Source of the DNA: Rhodopseudomonas palustris
Lineage (GTDB): Bacteria > Pseudomonadota > Alphaproteobacteria > Rhizobiales > Xanthobacteraceae
Assembly (NCBI RefSeq): GCF_013415845.1
Contig: NZ_CP058907.1
Coordinates: 620,001-684,000, forward strand
DNA: 64,000 nt
Reading direction: 5' to 3'
Shown here: positions 44,970-53,568 of the stretch, in pieces
How positions within the stretch are numbered: the stretch's first letter is position 1
Layout of the letters: every line of letters begins with the position of its first letter
Notes under the pieces: model-generated
Told to the model about the DNA's origin: nothing
Seen by the model: the letters and a program-made list of their open reading frames with translations, nothing else
Databases searched by the model: none
Program-made: the position numbers and the translations under genes

Positions 44970-45420
44970 TATCGGAACAAATTGCAAAAAACCGCTTGGA
45001 ATATCGACCGAGAGCGACTACGTTCCGCTCCAGATATCGGTAAGAGCGGCTGGCCCCGCGGTGCGGAGTGGGGCATATTGGTCTCGATGAGAGCCCCTGA
45101 CCGAATGGGTTCCACACGGCGGCTTCGATCAAGCGCGATTGGCTGGGACAGCCGCGCAGCTTTCAGCCGCGGAGCGCACGAAAGCCTAACGACTCACGCT
45201 TGAAGAACTCACGCGAGATGAGCTGAGCCCTTTAGCACGGGCTCGATGAATTGATCCGGCCGGCGGTGTAACGGCCGCCGGATTTGGAGAACGCGTCTTT
45301 GCTGAGCGCGACACGCAGCATTAGCGATTTGAGACTGATGGGCTGTTCGGACGGGCGTGGCCAGACCTGCGCGTAGCGCAGCCATGCTTTGCAAAATGGG
45401 GTTCGGTAAGAAGGTAGGAC
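44970..45420 (+). promoter_or_regulatory. 451-nt gene-free leader region upstream of the DUF4167 gene
   Basis: I see no supported gene. A short open frame at 44982-45203 has atypical composition. Structures present: direct repeats GATATCGG at 44968 and 45033; hairpin CCGGCGG/CCGCCGG (45260-45281, 8-nt loop); hairpin CTGCGC-GTA-GCGCAG (45367-45381). AAGGTAGGA precedes the ATG at 45421. A long structured leader or a small RNA gene is possible. Confidence 0.4.
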
Positions 45421-46116
45421 ATGAGAAACGGGCAGAACAATAAGCGGCTGCGCAATCGGAATAACGGCGGCAATAACAACAACAACCGGCGCGGCCAGAA
45501 CCCGATGACTCGGGTGTTCGAGTCGAACGGTCCCGATATCAAGATCCGCGGTACCGCCTCTCACATCGCCGAGAAATACGTTCAGCTCGCCCGCGATGCC
45601 CGCTCCTCGGGGGATCCCGTAGCGGCCGAGAACTACTATCAGCACGCCGAGCACTACTTTCGTCTGATCGCGGCGGCCCAGGAGCAGTTCCGGCAGAACC
45701 AGCCGCAGCCGCGCATCGACAACGACACGCTGGACAACGACGACGACGGCGAGGGCGATTTCTCCAATTTCGGCGCCGAGCCGGGCCTCGTCCCTGTACA
45801 GCAGCCCCAGCCGTACCAGCAGCGCGAGCAGCCGCAGCCCTATCAGCCGCGTGAGCAGCCGCAGCCGCGTGAGCATCGCCCGCAGCCTCAGTTCGTGCCG
45901 CGCGAGCAGCCGCAGCCGGCGGCGGAGGGCGTCGATCGTCTGCCGTCCTTCATCACCGGCCCGCAGCCGCAGCTAGGCCCCAACGCGTTCGAAGGCAACG
46001 GCGGCGGCGGTGAACGCTTCCCGCCGCGTCGCCGTCGTCGTCCGCGCGGTGAGCCGGCAGCGGCGCAGGCCGTCGCCCCGGCTCCGTCGGGCGAGGATGC
46101 CGGCGCCGGCGAGTAA
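45421..46116 (+). CDS. DUF4167 protein (Asn-rich head, Gln-Pro-rich tail)
   Basis: A 231-residue hydrophilic protein. The conserved DUF4167 core spans about 1-85: MRNGQNNKRLRNRN, an Asn run, then NPMTRVFESNGPDIKIRGTASHIAEKYVQLAR and DPVAAENYYQHAEHYFRLI. The rest is low complexity: an acidic stretch (DNDDDGEGD), Gln/Pro repeats REQPQP, and a basic RRRRRPRG near the C terminus. The basic tails suggest RNA or ribosome association, which is inference only. It always follows prmC in related genomes as far as I know. A terminator follows. Confidence 0.9.
   Translation: MRNGQNNKRLRNRNNGGNNNNNRRGQNPMTRVFESNGPDIKIRGTASHIAEKYVQLARDARSSGDPVAAENYYQHAEHYFRLIAAAQEQFRQNQPQPRIDNDTLDNDDDGEGDFSNFGAEPGLVPVQQPQPYQQREQPQPYQPREQPQPREHRPQPQFVPREQPQPAAEGVDRLPSFITGPQPQLGPNAFEGNGGGGERFPPRRRRRPRGEPAAAQAVAPAPSGEDAGAGE
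45823..45917 (+). repeat. coding tandem-like repeat (REQPQP units)
   Basis: Three near-identical 17-nt units CGCGAGCAGCCGCAGCC occur at 45823, 45850 (one T for C) and 45901. They are in the same reading frame within the DUF4167 gene and encode REQPQP, at periods of 27 and 51 nt. Such units can vary in copy number by slippage. Confidence 0.6.
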
Positions 46117-46156
46117 GCCTTCGCGACCGGCCGCAAGAGGTCGATCAAATCAGACG

Positions 46157-46189
46157 AGGCCGCGCCGGTTGGTGCGGCCTTTGTCGTTT
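46157..46189 (+). terminator. rho-independent terminator after DUF4167
   Basis: AGGCCGC (46157-46163) pairs with GCGGCCT (46174-46180) around a 10-nt loop and is followed by TTGTCGTTT. It lies 40 nt after the DUF4167 stop and before the convergent methyltransferase gene stop at 46219. Confidence 0.65.
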
Positions 46190-46218
46190 CGGCACGTCTT
46201 GGTTCAGTCGATGCCGTG

Positions 46219-46989
46219 TCAGCGCAGCAGCGGCGGCGCGTCCGGCTCGTCGGCCTGCATCGGAGTTGGTGACGGCACCAGCGACGGCTCAAGCGACGGA
46301 ATCAACCGAATCCGCTCGCGCTTGACCGGCTGCGCCCGGACCACCTGTTTGGTGGCTTCGACCACGTGCACGCCGGCGAACGGCATGGAGGTCGATGCGC
46401 CGATCCGCTCCCAGGCCGGCGCCGAGCGCAGCAGCCAGCCTTGCCCCAGAGGAGGCACGAACAGCGCCTCGCTCCAGGCCGTCGGGGTGAACCAGGTTCG
46501 CCGGAGCAGGTCGGCGATCTGCGAGCGCGAATACGGCCGGCCGTGACCGAACGGGGTGTTGTCGAGCCGCGCCCAAACGCCGCGGCGATTGGGGACGATC
46601 GCGAGCAGCCGACCGGCCGGCGCCAGCACCCGCCACACCTCGCGCAGCAGCCGTTCAGGATCGTCGGACATCTCCAACGCATGCACCAGCAGGATGCGAT
46701 CGACCGCGGCGTCCGGCAGCGGCAACGCGTGTTCGTCGACCAGCGAGGACAGCGTCGACCGCGCGGTTGGCCATTTCAGCACGCCCTGGGCCGCCGGCAT
46801 GAAGGCAATGCAGCGTTCGCACCTGTCGCGGAACAGGCCGAGATACGGCGTCGGATAGCCGAAGCCGAGTACGCGATCGCCGCGCGCATCCGGCCATCGC
46901 GACTGGATGCCGCGGTTGATCAGCCGTCGTGCCACGATGCCGAGCCGGCTACTGTAGAACTCTCGCAGATCCACGACGTCGATGGTCAT
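46219..46989 (-). CDS. class I SAM-dependent methyltransferase
   Basis: A 256-residue methyltransferase-fold protein (MTIDVVDLREFYSSRLG). Motif I is VLGFGYPTPYLGLF, variant but glycine-containing, and motif IV is RILLVHALEMSDDPERLLREVWRVL, like ubiE-type enzymes. NRRGVWARLDNTPFGHGRPYS is conserved in relatives beside glyoxalase II genes. The last about 45 residues are a Pro-rich tail. The ATG at 46989 was chosen; one at 46998 is equally open. It is divergent from gloB across 177 nt. Substrate unknown. Confidence 0.85.
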   Translation of the reverse strand: MTIDVVDLREFYSSRLGIVARRLINRGIQSRWPDARGDRVLGFGYPTPYLGLFRDRCERCIAFMPAAQGVLKWPTARSTLSSLVDEHALPLPDAAVDRILLVHALEMSDDPERLLREVWRVLAPAGRLLAIVPNRRGVWARLDNTPFGHGRPYSRSQIADLLRRTWFTPTAWSEALFVPPLGQGWLLRSAPAWERIGASTSMPFAGVHVVEATKQVVRAQPVKRERIRLIPSLEPSLVPSPTPMQADEPDAPPLLR

Positions 46990-47166
46990 GGCCGACATTT
47001 ACCACGCCGTCGTATGGTCCGGCAAAGCCACACCCTGCTTGGTTTACGAGGCTGTGACCGCTTCATTTCGTCCCGGTCTGCCCCCATGTTAGAGTTCGAC
47101 TTGCGTGACGCCGGCGACAGAAACGGCGCCGGGCACGCTCCTGCCGCCTTTAGTTCCGGAGATCTC

Positions 47167-47934
47167 ATGCCCGCCGACATCCGCATCGTTCCGTGTCTCA
47201 CCGACAATTTCGGCTATCTGGTCCACGATCCGGCCACCGGTGCCACCGCTTCGATCGACGCGCCGGAAGCTGCTCCCCTGATCGCCGCATTGGACAAGGA
47301 AGGCTGGAAGCTGACCGACATTCTGGTCACGCATCACCACGGTGACCATGTCGGCGGCATAGCCGAGCTGAAGAAGAAGTATCAGTGCCGCGTCCATGCG
47401 CCGCACGACGCCAACGCCAAGATCGCGGACGCCGACGTGAGGCTGCAGGAAGGTGACGTCGTTCGGGTCGGTGACCTCACCGCGCGGGTGCTGGAAACTC
47501 CCGGTCACACCCTCGATCACCTTTCCTACGTGTTCGACGCCGACCGTGCGCTGTTCGCGGCCGACACGCTGTTCTCGATCGGCTGCGGCCGGGTGTTCGA
47601 GGGCACCTATCCGATGATGTGGGAATCGCTGCTGAAGCTGCGGGCCCTGCCCGACGACTTCAAGCTGTATTGCGGCCACGAATACACCGCCTCCAACGTC
47701 AAATTCGCGCTCGGCATCGAGCCCGACAACGCCGCGCTGCAGGCACGCGCCAAGCAGGTCGAGGCACTTCGCGCCGAAGGTAAGCCGACGATTCCGGTGA
47801 CGCTCGGCGAGGAGAAGCAGGCCAACGTATTCCTGCGCGCCGACGTGCCGTCGGTCGCCGCCGCAGTCGGAATGCCCGGCGCTCCCGCCGCCGAAGTGTT
47901 CGGCGAGATCCGCGAGCGCAAGAATAACGGGTGA
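47167..47934 (+). CDS. gloB: hydroxyacylglutathione hydrolase (glyoxalase II)
   Basis: A 255-residue binuclear metal enzyme that hydrolyses S-lactoylglutathione in methylglyoxal detoxification. THHHGDHVGG (55-64) supplies the metal ligands; TPGHTLDH, AADTLFSIGCGR and CGHEYTASN are further conserved blocks. The C-terminal glutathione-binding helical domain is present and length is normal. GGAG precedes the ATG. Its stop overlaps the cupin gene start (GTGA). Confidence 0.96.
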   Translation: MPADIRIVPCLTDNFGYLVHDPATGATASIDAPEAAPLIAALDKEGWKLTDILVTHHHGDHVGGIAELKKKYQCRVHAPHDANAKIADADVRLQEGDVVRVGDLTARVLETPGHTLDHLSYVFDADRALFAADTLFSIGCGRVFEGTYPMMWESLLKLRALPDDFKLYCGHEYTASNVKFALGIEPDNAALQARAKQVEALRAEGKPTIPVTLGEEKQANVFLRADVPSVAAAVGMPGAPAAEVFGEIRERKNNG

Positions 47935-48368
47935 GCGCGGTGTCTCTCACTGCCGCGGAGGTGATCGCGCGGCTCGGTCTGCAGCCGCACCCGGAGGGCG
48001 GACACTATCGCGAAACGTTTCGCGATCCCCGCTGCGACGCCAGCGGACGCAGCTACTCGACCGCGATCCACTTTCTGCTGCGGGCGGGCGAGCGCTCGCA
48101 CTGGCACCGGATCGATGCGGTCGAAGTCTGGCACTATTACGCAGGCGCGGCCCTGATGCTGGAAGTCGCCGGCGAAGACGGTCACCGCGCCGCGACGCTC
48201 GGCCCAGATCTCGTCGCCGGGCATCTGCCACAAGTGATCGTGCCGCCGCAGGCCTGGCAGGCGGCAACATCGACCGGCGAGTGGACGCTGGTCGGCTGCA
48301 CTGTCGCGCCGGGCTTCGATTTCGCCGGCTTCGAACTGGCGCCGCCCGGCTGGGAGCCGGCGCGATGA
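47931..48368 (+). CDS. cupin_5 (DUF985) family protein
   Basis: A 145-residue single cupin-fold protein. LGLQPHPEGGHYRETFRD, STAIHFLLRAGERSHWHRIDAVEVWHYYAG and GCTVAPGFDFAGFELAPPGW are the DUF985 blocks. The His residues in SHWHRID and VWHYY may bind metal. Catalytic role is unknown. The GTG start overlaps the gloB stop; a second GTG at 47940 is an alternative. Confidence 0.88.
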   Translation: MSAVSLTAAEVIARLGLQPHPEGGHYRETFRDPRCDASGRSYSTAIHFLLRAGERSHWHRIDAVEVWHYYAGAALMLEVAGEDGHRAATLGPDLVAGHLPQVIVPPQAWQAATSTGEWTLVGCTVAPGFDFAGFELAPPGWEPAR

Positions 48369-48495
48369 AGTTCGTCGGGAGGATGAGGCTGGAGGATGGG
48401 TTCGCGCGCTGCGCGTAACCTACCGCAACAAACCGCCGAGCAGCATGATGGATCGAGGCGCAGGGCGCTTAATTCATCATGCGAGTCTGGGTGAT

Positions 48496-49434
48496 TTACA
48501 GCGCGCCGACCGGTGATTTCGCCAGCAGTTCGTCGACTTCCGCGCGGCTCGGGCAGGCGAACGCGCCGCCGGGGCGGGTGCATTTCAGCGCCGCGGCTGC
48601 GGAGGCAAAGCGCAGCGCGTGGGCGATGTCCTGGCCTTCGCCGTACGCGACGGTGAAGCCGCCATGGAAGATGTCGCCAGCACCAAGCGTGTCAACCGAA
48701 TGCACCGGAAACGCCGGAGTCTCGCGGAACTGCTGCTTGTCGTCGAGCCACAGCGTGCCCTTCGGGCCGCGTGTCACTGCCACGAAAGCATGTGTCAGCG
48801 TTGCCAGCTTCTTCAACGCTTCGGCATCATCGGCGATGCCGGCGGTGCCGTGCAGGGCTTCGGCCGAGCAGATCAGATGCGACGCCGCCGTCAGCAGGCC
48901 CTCGTTCATCGACATCGCGTTATCGACATCGACCACCACAGGAATGCCACGCCGGGTCGCCTCGGCGCACAGCGGCGTGACGAAGCTGGAGCAGCGGCTT
49001 TCGGTGAGGATGGCGTCGCAGTCTCTGAGCAGCGTGTCGGCGTCGGGCAGCGCGACCTTCCACAGTCCGGGATCGCGGAACGTCACGATGGTGCGCTCAC
49101 CGGTCGGATCGACCAGCACCGCGGAGATCGGCGTCACCAGCCCGGGCATGTGAATGAGCCCGCTGGAGCCGATGCCTTCTTCAGCCAGCTTGTCGAAGAT
49201 GAAGCCCGCTGCGGCTTCGCTGGCGTCGCCCATCGGGCCGCACATCTGCGCCTTGCCGCCGAGCCGCGCGATGCCGATCGCAGCGTTGAGCGCGTTGCCG
49301 CCGCAGATCTCGCCGAACGAGCTCGCCGGCACCTTGTTGCCGCGGCCGGGCACCGCCTCGATCCGGAAAGTGAGGTCGCGCACCGGAATCCCGATGCACA
49401 ACACCCGCGGCTGGCGTTTGGCAGTGTCGCTCAT
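48496..49434 (-). CDS. PfkB-family carbohydrate kinase
   Basis: A 312-residue ribokinase-like sugar kinase. GGNALNAAIGIARLG is the first PfkB signature region, and DTLGAGDIFHGGFTVAYGEG holds the second with catalytic Asp and anion hole GAGD. Substrate could be a sugar, sugar phosphate or nucleoside. The ATG at 49434 overlaps the nudC stop (ATGA); the longer open frame to 49554 lies inside nudC. It is the last gene of a HIT-nudC-pfkB operon. Confidence 0.9.
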   Translation of the reverse strand: MSDTAKRQPRVLCIGIPVRDLTFRIEAVPGRGNKVPASSFGEICGGNALNAAIGIARLGGKAQMCGPMGDASEAAAGFIFDKLAEEGIGSSGLIHMPGLVTPISAVLVDPTGERTIVTFRDPGLWKVALPDADTLLRDCDAILTESRCSSFVTPLCAEATRRGIPVVVDVDNAMSMNEGLLTAASHLICSAEALHGTAGIADDAEALKKLATLTHAFVAVTRGPKGTLWLDDKQQFRETPAFPVHSVDTLGAGDIFHGGFTVAYGEGQDIAHALRFASAAAALKCTRPGGAFACPSRAEVDELLAKSPVGAL

Positions 49435-50363
49435 GATTGTCCCTCCAGCCAGCGGCCGAGAAGATGGTGCGCGATGGCGAACGGGTGCGGCCCGAGCAGT
49501 CCGTCCGGATGCTCGCGCTTCAGCATCTGCGCCGCCTCGTCGCGGGAAAACCACCGCGCGTCTTCAAGTTCAGTAAGATCGACGGTGATGTCGTCGCTCG
49601 TGGCGGTCGCCGTGCAGGCGATCATCAGCGACGACGGATACGGCCATGGCTGCGTCATGTAGTAACGCACGTCGGTGCACAGAATGCCGGACTCCTCGAC
49701 GATCTCGCGGCGCACCGCGTCCTCGATCGTCTCGGCTGCTTCGACGAAGCCGGCGAGGCACGAATACATCCCGGCCGGAAACTGCTTCTGCCGGCCGAGC
49801 AGGCATTGGTCGCCGCGCGTCACCAGCATGATCACCACCGGATCGGTGCGCGGGAAGTGCTCGGCCTTGCAGGACGGGCAGTCGCGCTTCCAGCCGCCTT
49901 GCCCCATCGCGGTGCGGGTGCCGCAATTGGCGCAATAGCCGTGGCGCTGATGCCAGTTCACCAGCGACTTCGCCATCGCGATCGCCGAGAGCTGTTCGAC
50001 CGGCAGCACGCCCTGCATCGCAAGGCCGCGCAGCTCGGCGAGACCGGCATCGGTCCGGCCGGCGAGCTTATCGGCCGCAGGGGTGCCGATCCCCATGCCG
50101 AACACGGCTGCGCCGTTTCGCAGACCGAGGAAGATCGTGCCGGGGTTGGCGCCGAGCGCCAGCGCCTCCTGGATCGTCAGCTCGGCCCGCGGGCCGCTGG
50201 CTTCGTGCTTCACAAGCAGCGAATCGCGGTGCACGACGTAGGCGCGGGTATCGCCGCGCTCCTCCATCGCCATCAGCTTGGCGTCGTTGCCGCGCAGATG
50301 CGCGGCGCGGTCGAGCACGTGGGTGACGAAGGCTGGCCGGCCGAGCGGGAAAGGTGTGCTCAT
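49431..50363 (-). CDS. nudC: NAD(H) pyrophosphatase / RNA NAD-decapping Nudix enzyme
   Basis: A 310-residue NudC. A zinc ribbon (CANC...CPSC) precedes the Nudix box GFVEAAETIEDAVRREIVEESGI. The NudC-specific SQPWPFPxS motif is present as TQPWPYPSS with two substitutions. It hydrolyses NAD(H) to NMN and AMP and can remove NAD caps from RNA in E. coli. It starts 4 nt after the HIT gene stop and overlaps pfkB, so all three are coupled. Confidence 0.93.
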   Translation of the reverse strand: MSTPFPLGRPAFVTHVLDRAAHLRGNDAKLMAMEERGDTRAYVVHRDSLLVKHEASGPRAELTIQEALALGANPGTIFLGLRNGAAVFGMGIGTPAADKLAGRTDAGLAELRGLAMQGVLPVEQLSAIAMAKSLVNWHQRHGYCANCGTRTAMGQGGWKRDCPSCKAEHFPRTDPVVIMLVTRGDQCLLGRQKQFPAGMYSCLAGFVEAAETIEDAVRREIVEESGILCTDVRYYMTQPWPYPSSLMIACTATATSDDITVDLTELEDARWFSRDEAAQMLKREHPDGLLGPHPFAIAHHLLGRWLEGQS

Positions 50364-50367
50364 CGGC

Positions 50368-50787
50368 TCAGCTCAACCAGATCTTGCGGCGGAGCAGGTT
50401 GATGAACTGCTGCACCTCTTCGGGATCGTGCGCCAGCGGCGGCATCACGCCCCACACCGGCCGCGGCCAGGCGACATCGCTGGAGCGCCGCGCGATGATG
50501 TGAATGTGGAGCTGCGGCACCAGATTGCCGAGCGCCGCGACATTGAGCTTGTCGCATTTGGTGACCTCTTTGAGCGCCCGGCTCACTCTGGCGATCTCTG
50601 TCATCAACTGCGCCTGCGCCACCTCGTCGAGGTCAATGATCTCGCTGACATCGGGCCGGCGCGGCACCAGCAGCAGCCACGGATAATGCGCGTCCTTGAT
50701 CACCAGCACCCGGCTGAGCGGCAGGTCGCCGATGCTGATGGTGTCTTGTTCGAGCCTTGAGCTCAGCGACCAGTCGGAGGGGGACAT
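50368..50787 (-). CDS. HIT-family nucleotide hydrolase
   Basis: A 139-residue histidine-triad protein. The triad is QLHIHIIAR with the upstream NVAALGN and the C-terminal WP..VWG (WPRPVWG) block. HIT proteins cleave nucleotide phosphoramidates or dinucleoside polyphosphates. The ATG at 50787 (MSPSDWSLS) was chosen; the frame stays open further upstream without family similarity. First gene of the operon with nudC and pfkB, both of which also act on nucleotide- or sugar-phosphates. Confidence 0.9.
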   Translation of the reverse strand: MSPSDWSLSSRLEQDTISIGDLPLSRVLVIKDAHYPWLLLVPRRPDVSEIIDLDEVAQAQLMTEIARVSRALKEVTKCDKLNVAALGNLVPQLHIHIIARRSSDVAWPRPVWGVMPPLAHDPEEVQQFINLLRRKIWLS

Positions 50788-50939
50788 TGCGGTTCCATCG
50801 GCCCGTTCGGGGAGGCATGGGCTCTTGTCTGTGGCGGGGACGGCGCACGGCCGCCTCGCAGTCATACCAAGCCGTCCGGACCGGCGGAAGCGCCCCCTAG
50901 CCGAAGGTCCAAGGCGTGCCAAGCGGCGTGACCGGCGAC

Positions 50940-50968
50940 TTGCATTCGGGTCGGTTTGGCGCCAAATA
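50940..50968 (+). promoter_or_regulatory. ffs: candidate promoter of the SRP RNA gene
   Basis: TTGCAT (50940-50945), 17 nt, CAAATA (50963-50968), which would start transcription at the G-run beginning at 50975, the expected 5' end of the SRP RNA. The -10 match is weak. Confidence 0.4.
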
Positions 50969-50973
50969 GGGAC

Positions 50974-51070
50974 CGGGAGATTGGCGGTGGACGAGCCTCT
51001 CGCCAACCGGGTCAGGTCCGGAAGGAAGCAGCCCTAACGAGGTCTGGATCGGGTCGCTCGTCAGTCTCCT
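50974..51070 (+). ncRNA. ffs: signal recognition particle 4.5S RNA (small type)
   Basis: The conserved apical domain GTCAGGTCCGGAAGGAAGCA (51011-51030), with the GGAA tetraloop and asymmetric internal loop, is unmistakable. Flanking arms pair: GGGAGA near 50975 with TCTCC near 51065, and GACGAGC near 50990 with GCTCGTC near 51056, giving a rod of about 97 nt. It binds Ffh to target membrane proteins. A T-rich CATTTTTC follows at 51074-51081 and may end transcription. Ends are accurate to a few nucleotides. It precedes dnaX, the common order in this group. Confidence 0.93.
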
Positions 51071-51257
51071 ACCTCATTTTTCGGCCGTGCTGCCCCGTGA
51101 TCGGGGCACCGCGGCCGAATGAAGGTGGGGCCAGGACTGGCAGATGCCGGTCCGGTGTGAGGGGTGTTTCGGGCCAGCCGCATGATCCTGCCCCGTCGCA
51201 ACCGCCCCGTTCCCCTCCGCAATCCGGCCCCACAGACACAGCATTGCGGACCGACCG

Positions 51258-53129
51258 ATGAGTGACTCTGGCCTTTCCGCGACGCCGCCCGCTGCTCCTG
51301 AGCAGCCGGTCAGCGCGAGCGCGCCGGCCGGTGCCTATCGGGTGCTGGCGCGGAAATATCGCCCCAACAGCTTCGACGATCTGATCGGCCAGGAAGCGGT
51401 GGTGCGCACCGTCTCCAACGCGTTCGATACCGGACGGATTCCGCAGGCCTGGATTCTCACCGGCGTTCGCGGCGTCGGCAAGACCACCACCGCGCGCATC
51501 CTCGCCCGGGCGCTGAATTACGAATTGCCGGACGGTTCGGTGAAGGGGCCGACCATCCACATGCCGGTGCATGGCGTGCACTGCAAGGCGATCATGGAAA
51601 GCCGGCACATGGACGTGCTGGAGATGGACGCCGCCTCGCACACCGGCGTCGACGACGTTCGCCAGATCAACGATAGCGTGCGCTACGCGCCGGCCTCCGC
51701 GCGCTACAAAGTGTACATCATCGACGAAGTCCACATGCTGTCGACGGCGGCGTTCAACGCCTTCCTGAAGACACTTGAGGAACCGCCGGAGCACGCAAAA
51801 TTCGTGTTCGCCACCACCGAAATCCGGAAAGTGCCGGTGACGGTGCTGTCGCGCTGTCAGCGTTTCGATCTGCGCCGGGTCGAAGCCGACGTGCTGATGA
51901 CGCATCTTGGCAATATCGCGCAGAAGGAAGGCGTCGAGGTCGAGCCTGAGGCGCTCGGAATCATCGCGCGCGCGGCCGAAGGCTCGGTGCGCGATTCGCT
52001 GTCGCTGTTCGACCAGGCGATCGCGCATGCGGCCGGCCTAGTGCGCGCCGACGCGGTGCGGCAGATGCTCGGCCTCGCCGACCGCACCCGCGTGATCGAA
52101 CTGTTCGACGCACTGGCGCGCGGCGATATTGCAGCCGCCTTCGCTGAATTCCGAGACCAGTACGACACAGGTGCCGATCCGGTCGTCGTGCTGTCCGATC
52201 TCGCCGAATTCGTCAATTTCGTCACCCGCGTGAAGATCGTGCCGGCGATCGCCGACAACGTTGCGTTCGGTGAGACCGAGCGGGTGCGCGGCCGCGAATT
52301 CGCCGCCAAGCTGTCGATGCGGGTGCTGTCGCGGATGTGGCAGATGCTGCTGAAGGGCATCGCCGAGGTGCAGGGAGCGACCCGCCCGGCGGCCGCCGCC
52401 GAAATGGTGCTGGTGCGGATCGCCTATGCGGCAGACCTGCCGACGCCCGATGAAGTGCTGCGGATGTTGGAGCAGAGCGGTGGCGGCGATGCGCCGGCCA
52501 TCTCAGGCGGTGGTGGCAGCAGCAGTCGCGGCGGTCCGTCCGCTTCCCTGGCGTCGGCCCCGGCTTTGTCCGCTCCCAGTGCGATGATGCCGCGTAGCGC
52601 ACCGACCATGAGCGCCGCAACTGCGCCGACCATGCTGCGCGGCGGCCCCGACGGTGCGGCGCGTTCGCCGGTCAGCGCGCCGGCGCCAGCGCCCGAACCA
52701 CCGGCGCTGAAGATCACGACGTTTCCGCAACTCGTCGCGCTGGCTTCCGAGAAGCGCGACGTGATGACTCGGCTAGCGCTCGAAGCCGATGTGCGGCTGG
52801 TGCGAATCGAGGACGGACGGCTCGAACTGGCGCTGGAGCCGAGCGCATCGCGCAGCCTGATCAACGATCTCGGCCGCAAGCTCGAACAATGGACCGGACG
52901 GCGCTGGACCGTGATCGTCTCCAACGCGCCAGGCGAGCCGACGCTGCGCCAGCAGAGCATGGCACAGCAGAACGAACGCGAGCGTGCGGCGGAGAACGAT
53001 CCGCGAGTCCAGGAAGTGCTGGCGCGATTTCCCGGCGCCAAGCTGACGGTGCGGCGCCTCGCCCCCGAGCCGGTGGAGATCGAGTCTGATATGGACGATC
53101 CCTCCGAGCGAATCGACGACGACGATTAG
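51258..53129 (+). CDS. dnaX: DNA polymerase III subunit gamma/tau
   Basis: A 623-residue clamp-loader ATPase. YRVLARKYRPNSFDDLIGQE is followed by Walker A GVRGVGKT (69-76), Walker B IIDEVHMLS and sensor 1 FATTEIRKVP. The bacterial zinc-module cysteines are mostly lost: only C109 remains between residues 85 and 115. A Gly/Ser/Ala/Pro linker (about 415-480) leads to a tau-like C-terminal domain. No A-AAA-AAG slippery site is evident, so a gamma form by frameshift is not supported. Confidence 0.95.
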   Translation: MSDSGLSATPPAAPEQPVSASAPAGAYRVLARKYRPNSFDDLIGQEAVVRTVSNAFDTGRIPQAWILTGVRGVGKTTTARILARALNYELPDGSVKGPTIHMPVHGVHCKAIMESRHMDVLEMDAASHTGVDDVRQINDSVRYAPASARYKVYIIDEVHMLSTAAFNAFLKTLEEPPEHAKFVFATTEIRKVPVTVLSRCQRFDLRRVEADVLMTHLGNIAQKEGVEVEPEALGIIARAAEGSVRDSLSLFDQAIAHAAGLVRADAVRQMLGLADRTRVIELFDALARGDIAAAFAEFRDQYDTGADPVVVLSDLAEFVNFVTRVKIVPAIADNVAFGETERVRGREFAAKLSMRVLSRMWQMLLKGIAEVQGATRPAAAAEMVLVRIAYAADLPTPDEVLRMLEQSGGGDAPAISGGGGSSSRGGPSASLASAPALSAPSAMMPRSAPTMSAATAPTMLRGGPDGAARSPVSAPAPAPEPPALKITTFPQLVALASEKRDVMTRLALEADVRLVRIEDGRLELALEPSASRSLINDLGRKLEQWTGRRWTVIVSNAPGEPTLRQQSMAQQNERERAAENDPRVQEVLARFPGAKLTVRRLAPEPVEIESDMDDPSERIDDDD

Positions 53130-53150
53130 CGATCTGAAAGGAAACCGATC

Positions 53151-53471
53151 ATGGCTGACTTTCTCGGCATGATGAAACAGGCTGCCCAGCTTCAGTCGAA
53201 GATGAAGGCAATGCAGGCTGAGCTCGACCAGATCGAGGTCGAAGGCTTGTCCGGTGGTGGCCTCGTCAAGGTACGGATGAGCGCCAAGATGGAGGTGCGT
53301 GGCATCTCGATTGATCCGTCGCTGATCAAGGCCGACGAGCGCGAAGTGCTCGAAGACCTGCTGGTGGCGGCGCATGGCGACGCCCATCGCAAGGCGGAAG
53401 CCGCGATGCAGGAGAAGATGCAGGCCCTGACCGGCGGCCTCGGCCTGCCGCCCGGGCTCGGCCTGGGCTAG
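53151..53471 (+). CDS. ybaB: YbaB/EbfC nucleoid-associated protein
   Basis: A 106-residue DNA-binding protein of the YbaB/EbfC family: [22 protein letters not shown] helix, then beta strands with [20 protein letters not shown] and a C-terminal helix ending in a Gly/Pro tail. It forms dimers that bind DNA and shape the nucleoid. Located 21 nt after dnaX and before recR, the standard arrangement. Confidence 0.94.
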   Translation: MADFLGMMKQAAQLQSKMKAMQAELDQIEVEGLSGGGLVKVRMSAKMEVRGISIDPSLIKADEREVLEDLLVAAHGDAHRKAEAAMQEKMQALTGGLGLPPGLGLG

Positions 53472-53568
53472 TCTTTCTGGCCTTTCGATTCGCGCCTTAG
53501 ACGCTCGTCTCGTCAATGAGAGTGGCGGAGCGGTGCGTCGTCGCGTCTGATCAACACACGGAGACCCG

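Noticed and set aside
44982..45203. A 73-codon open frame in the gap before DUF4167
   Set aside because: No ribosome-binding site, Arg/Ser-rich noise composition, and no similarity pattern; the region reads better as a leader.
45823..45917. CRISPR-like spaced repeats
   Set aside because: The three units are in-frame coding repeats of REQPQP with unequal short spacings and no cas genes nearby.
51258..53129. Programmed frameshift making a gamma subunit of DnaX
   Set aside because: No A-AAA-AAG or similar slippery heptamer with a following hairpin was found in the linker region.
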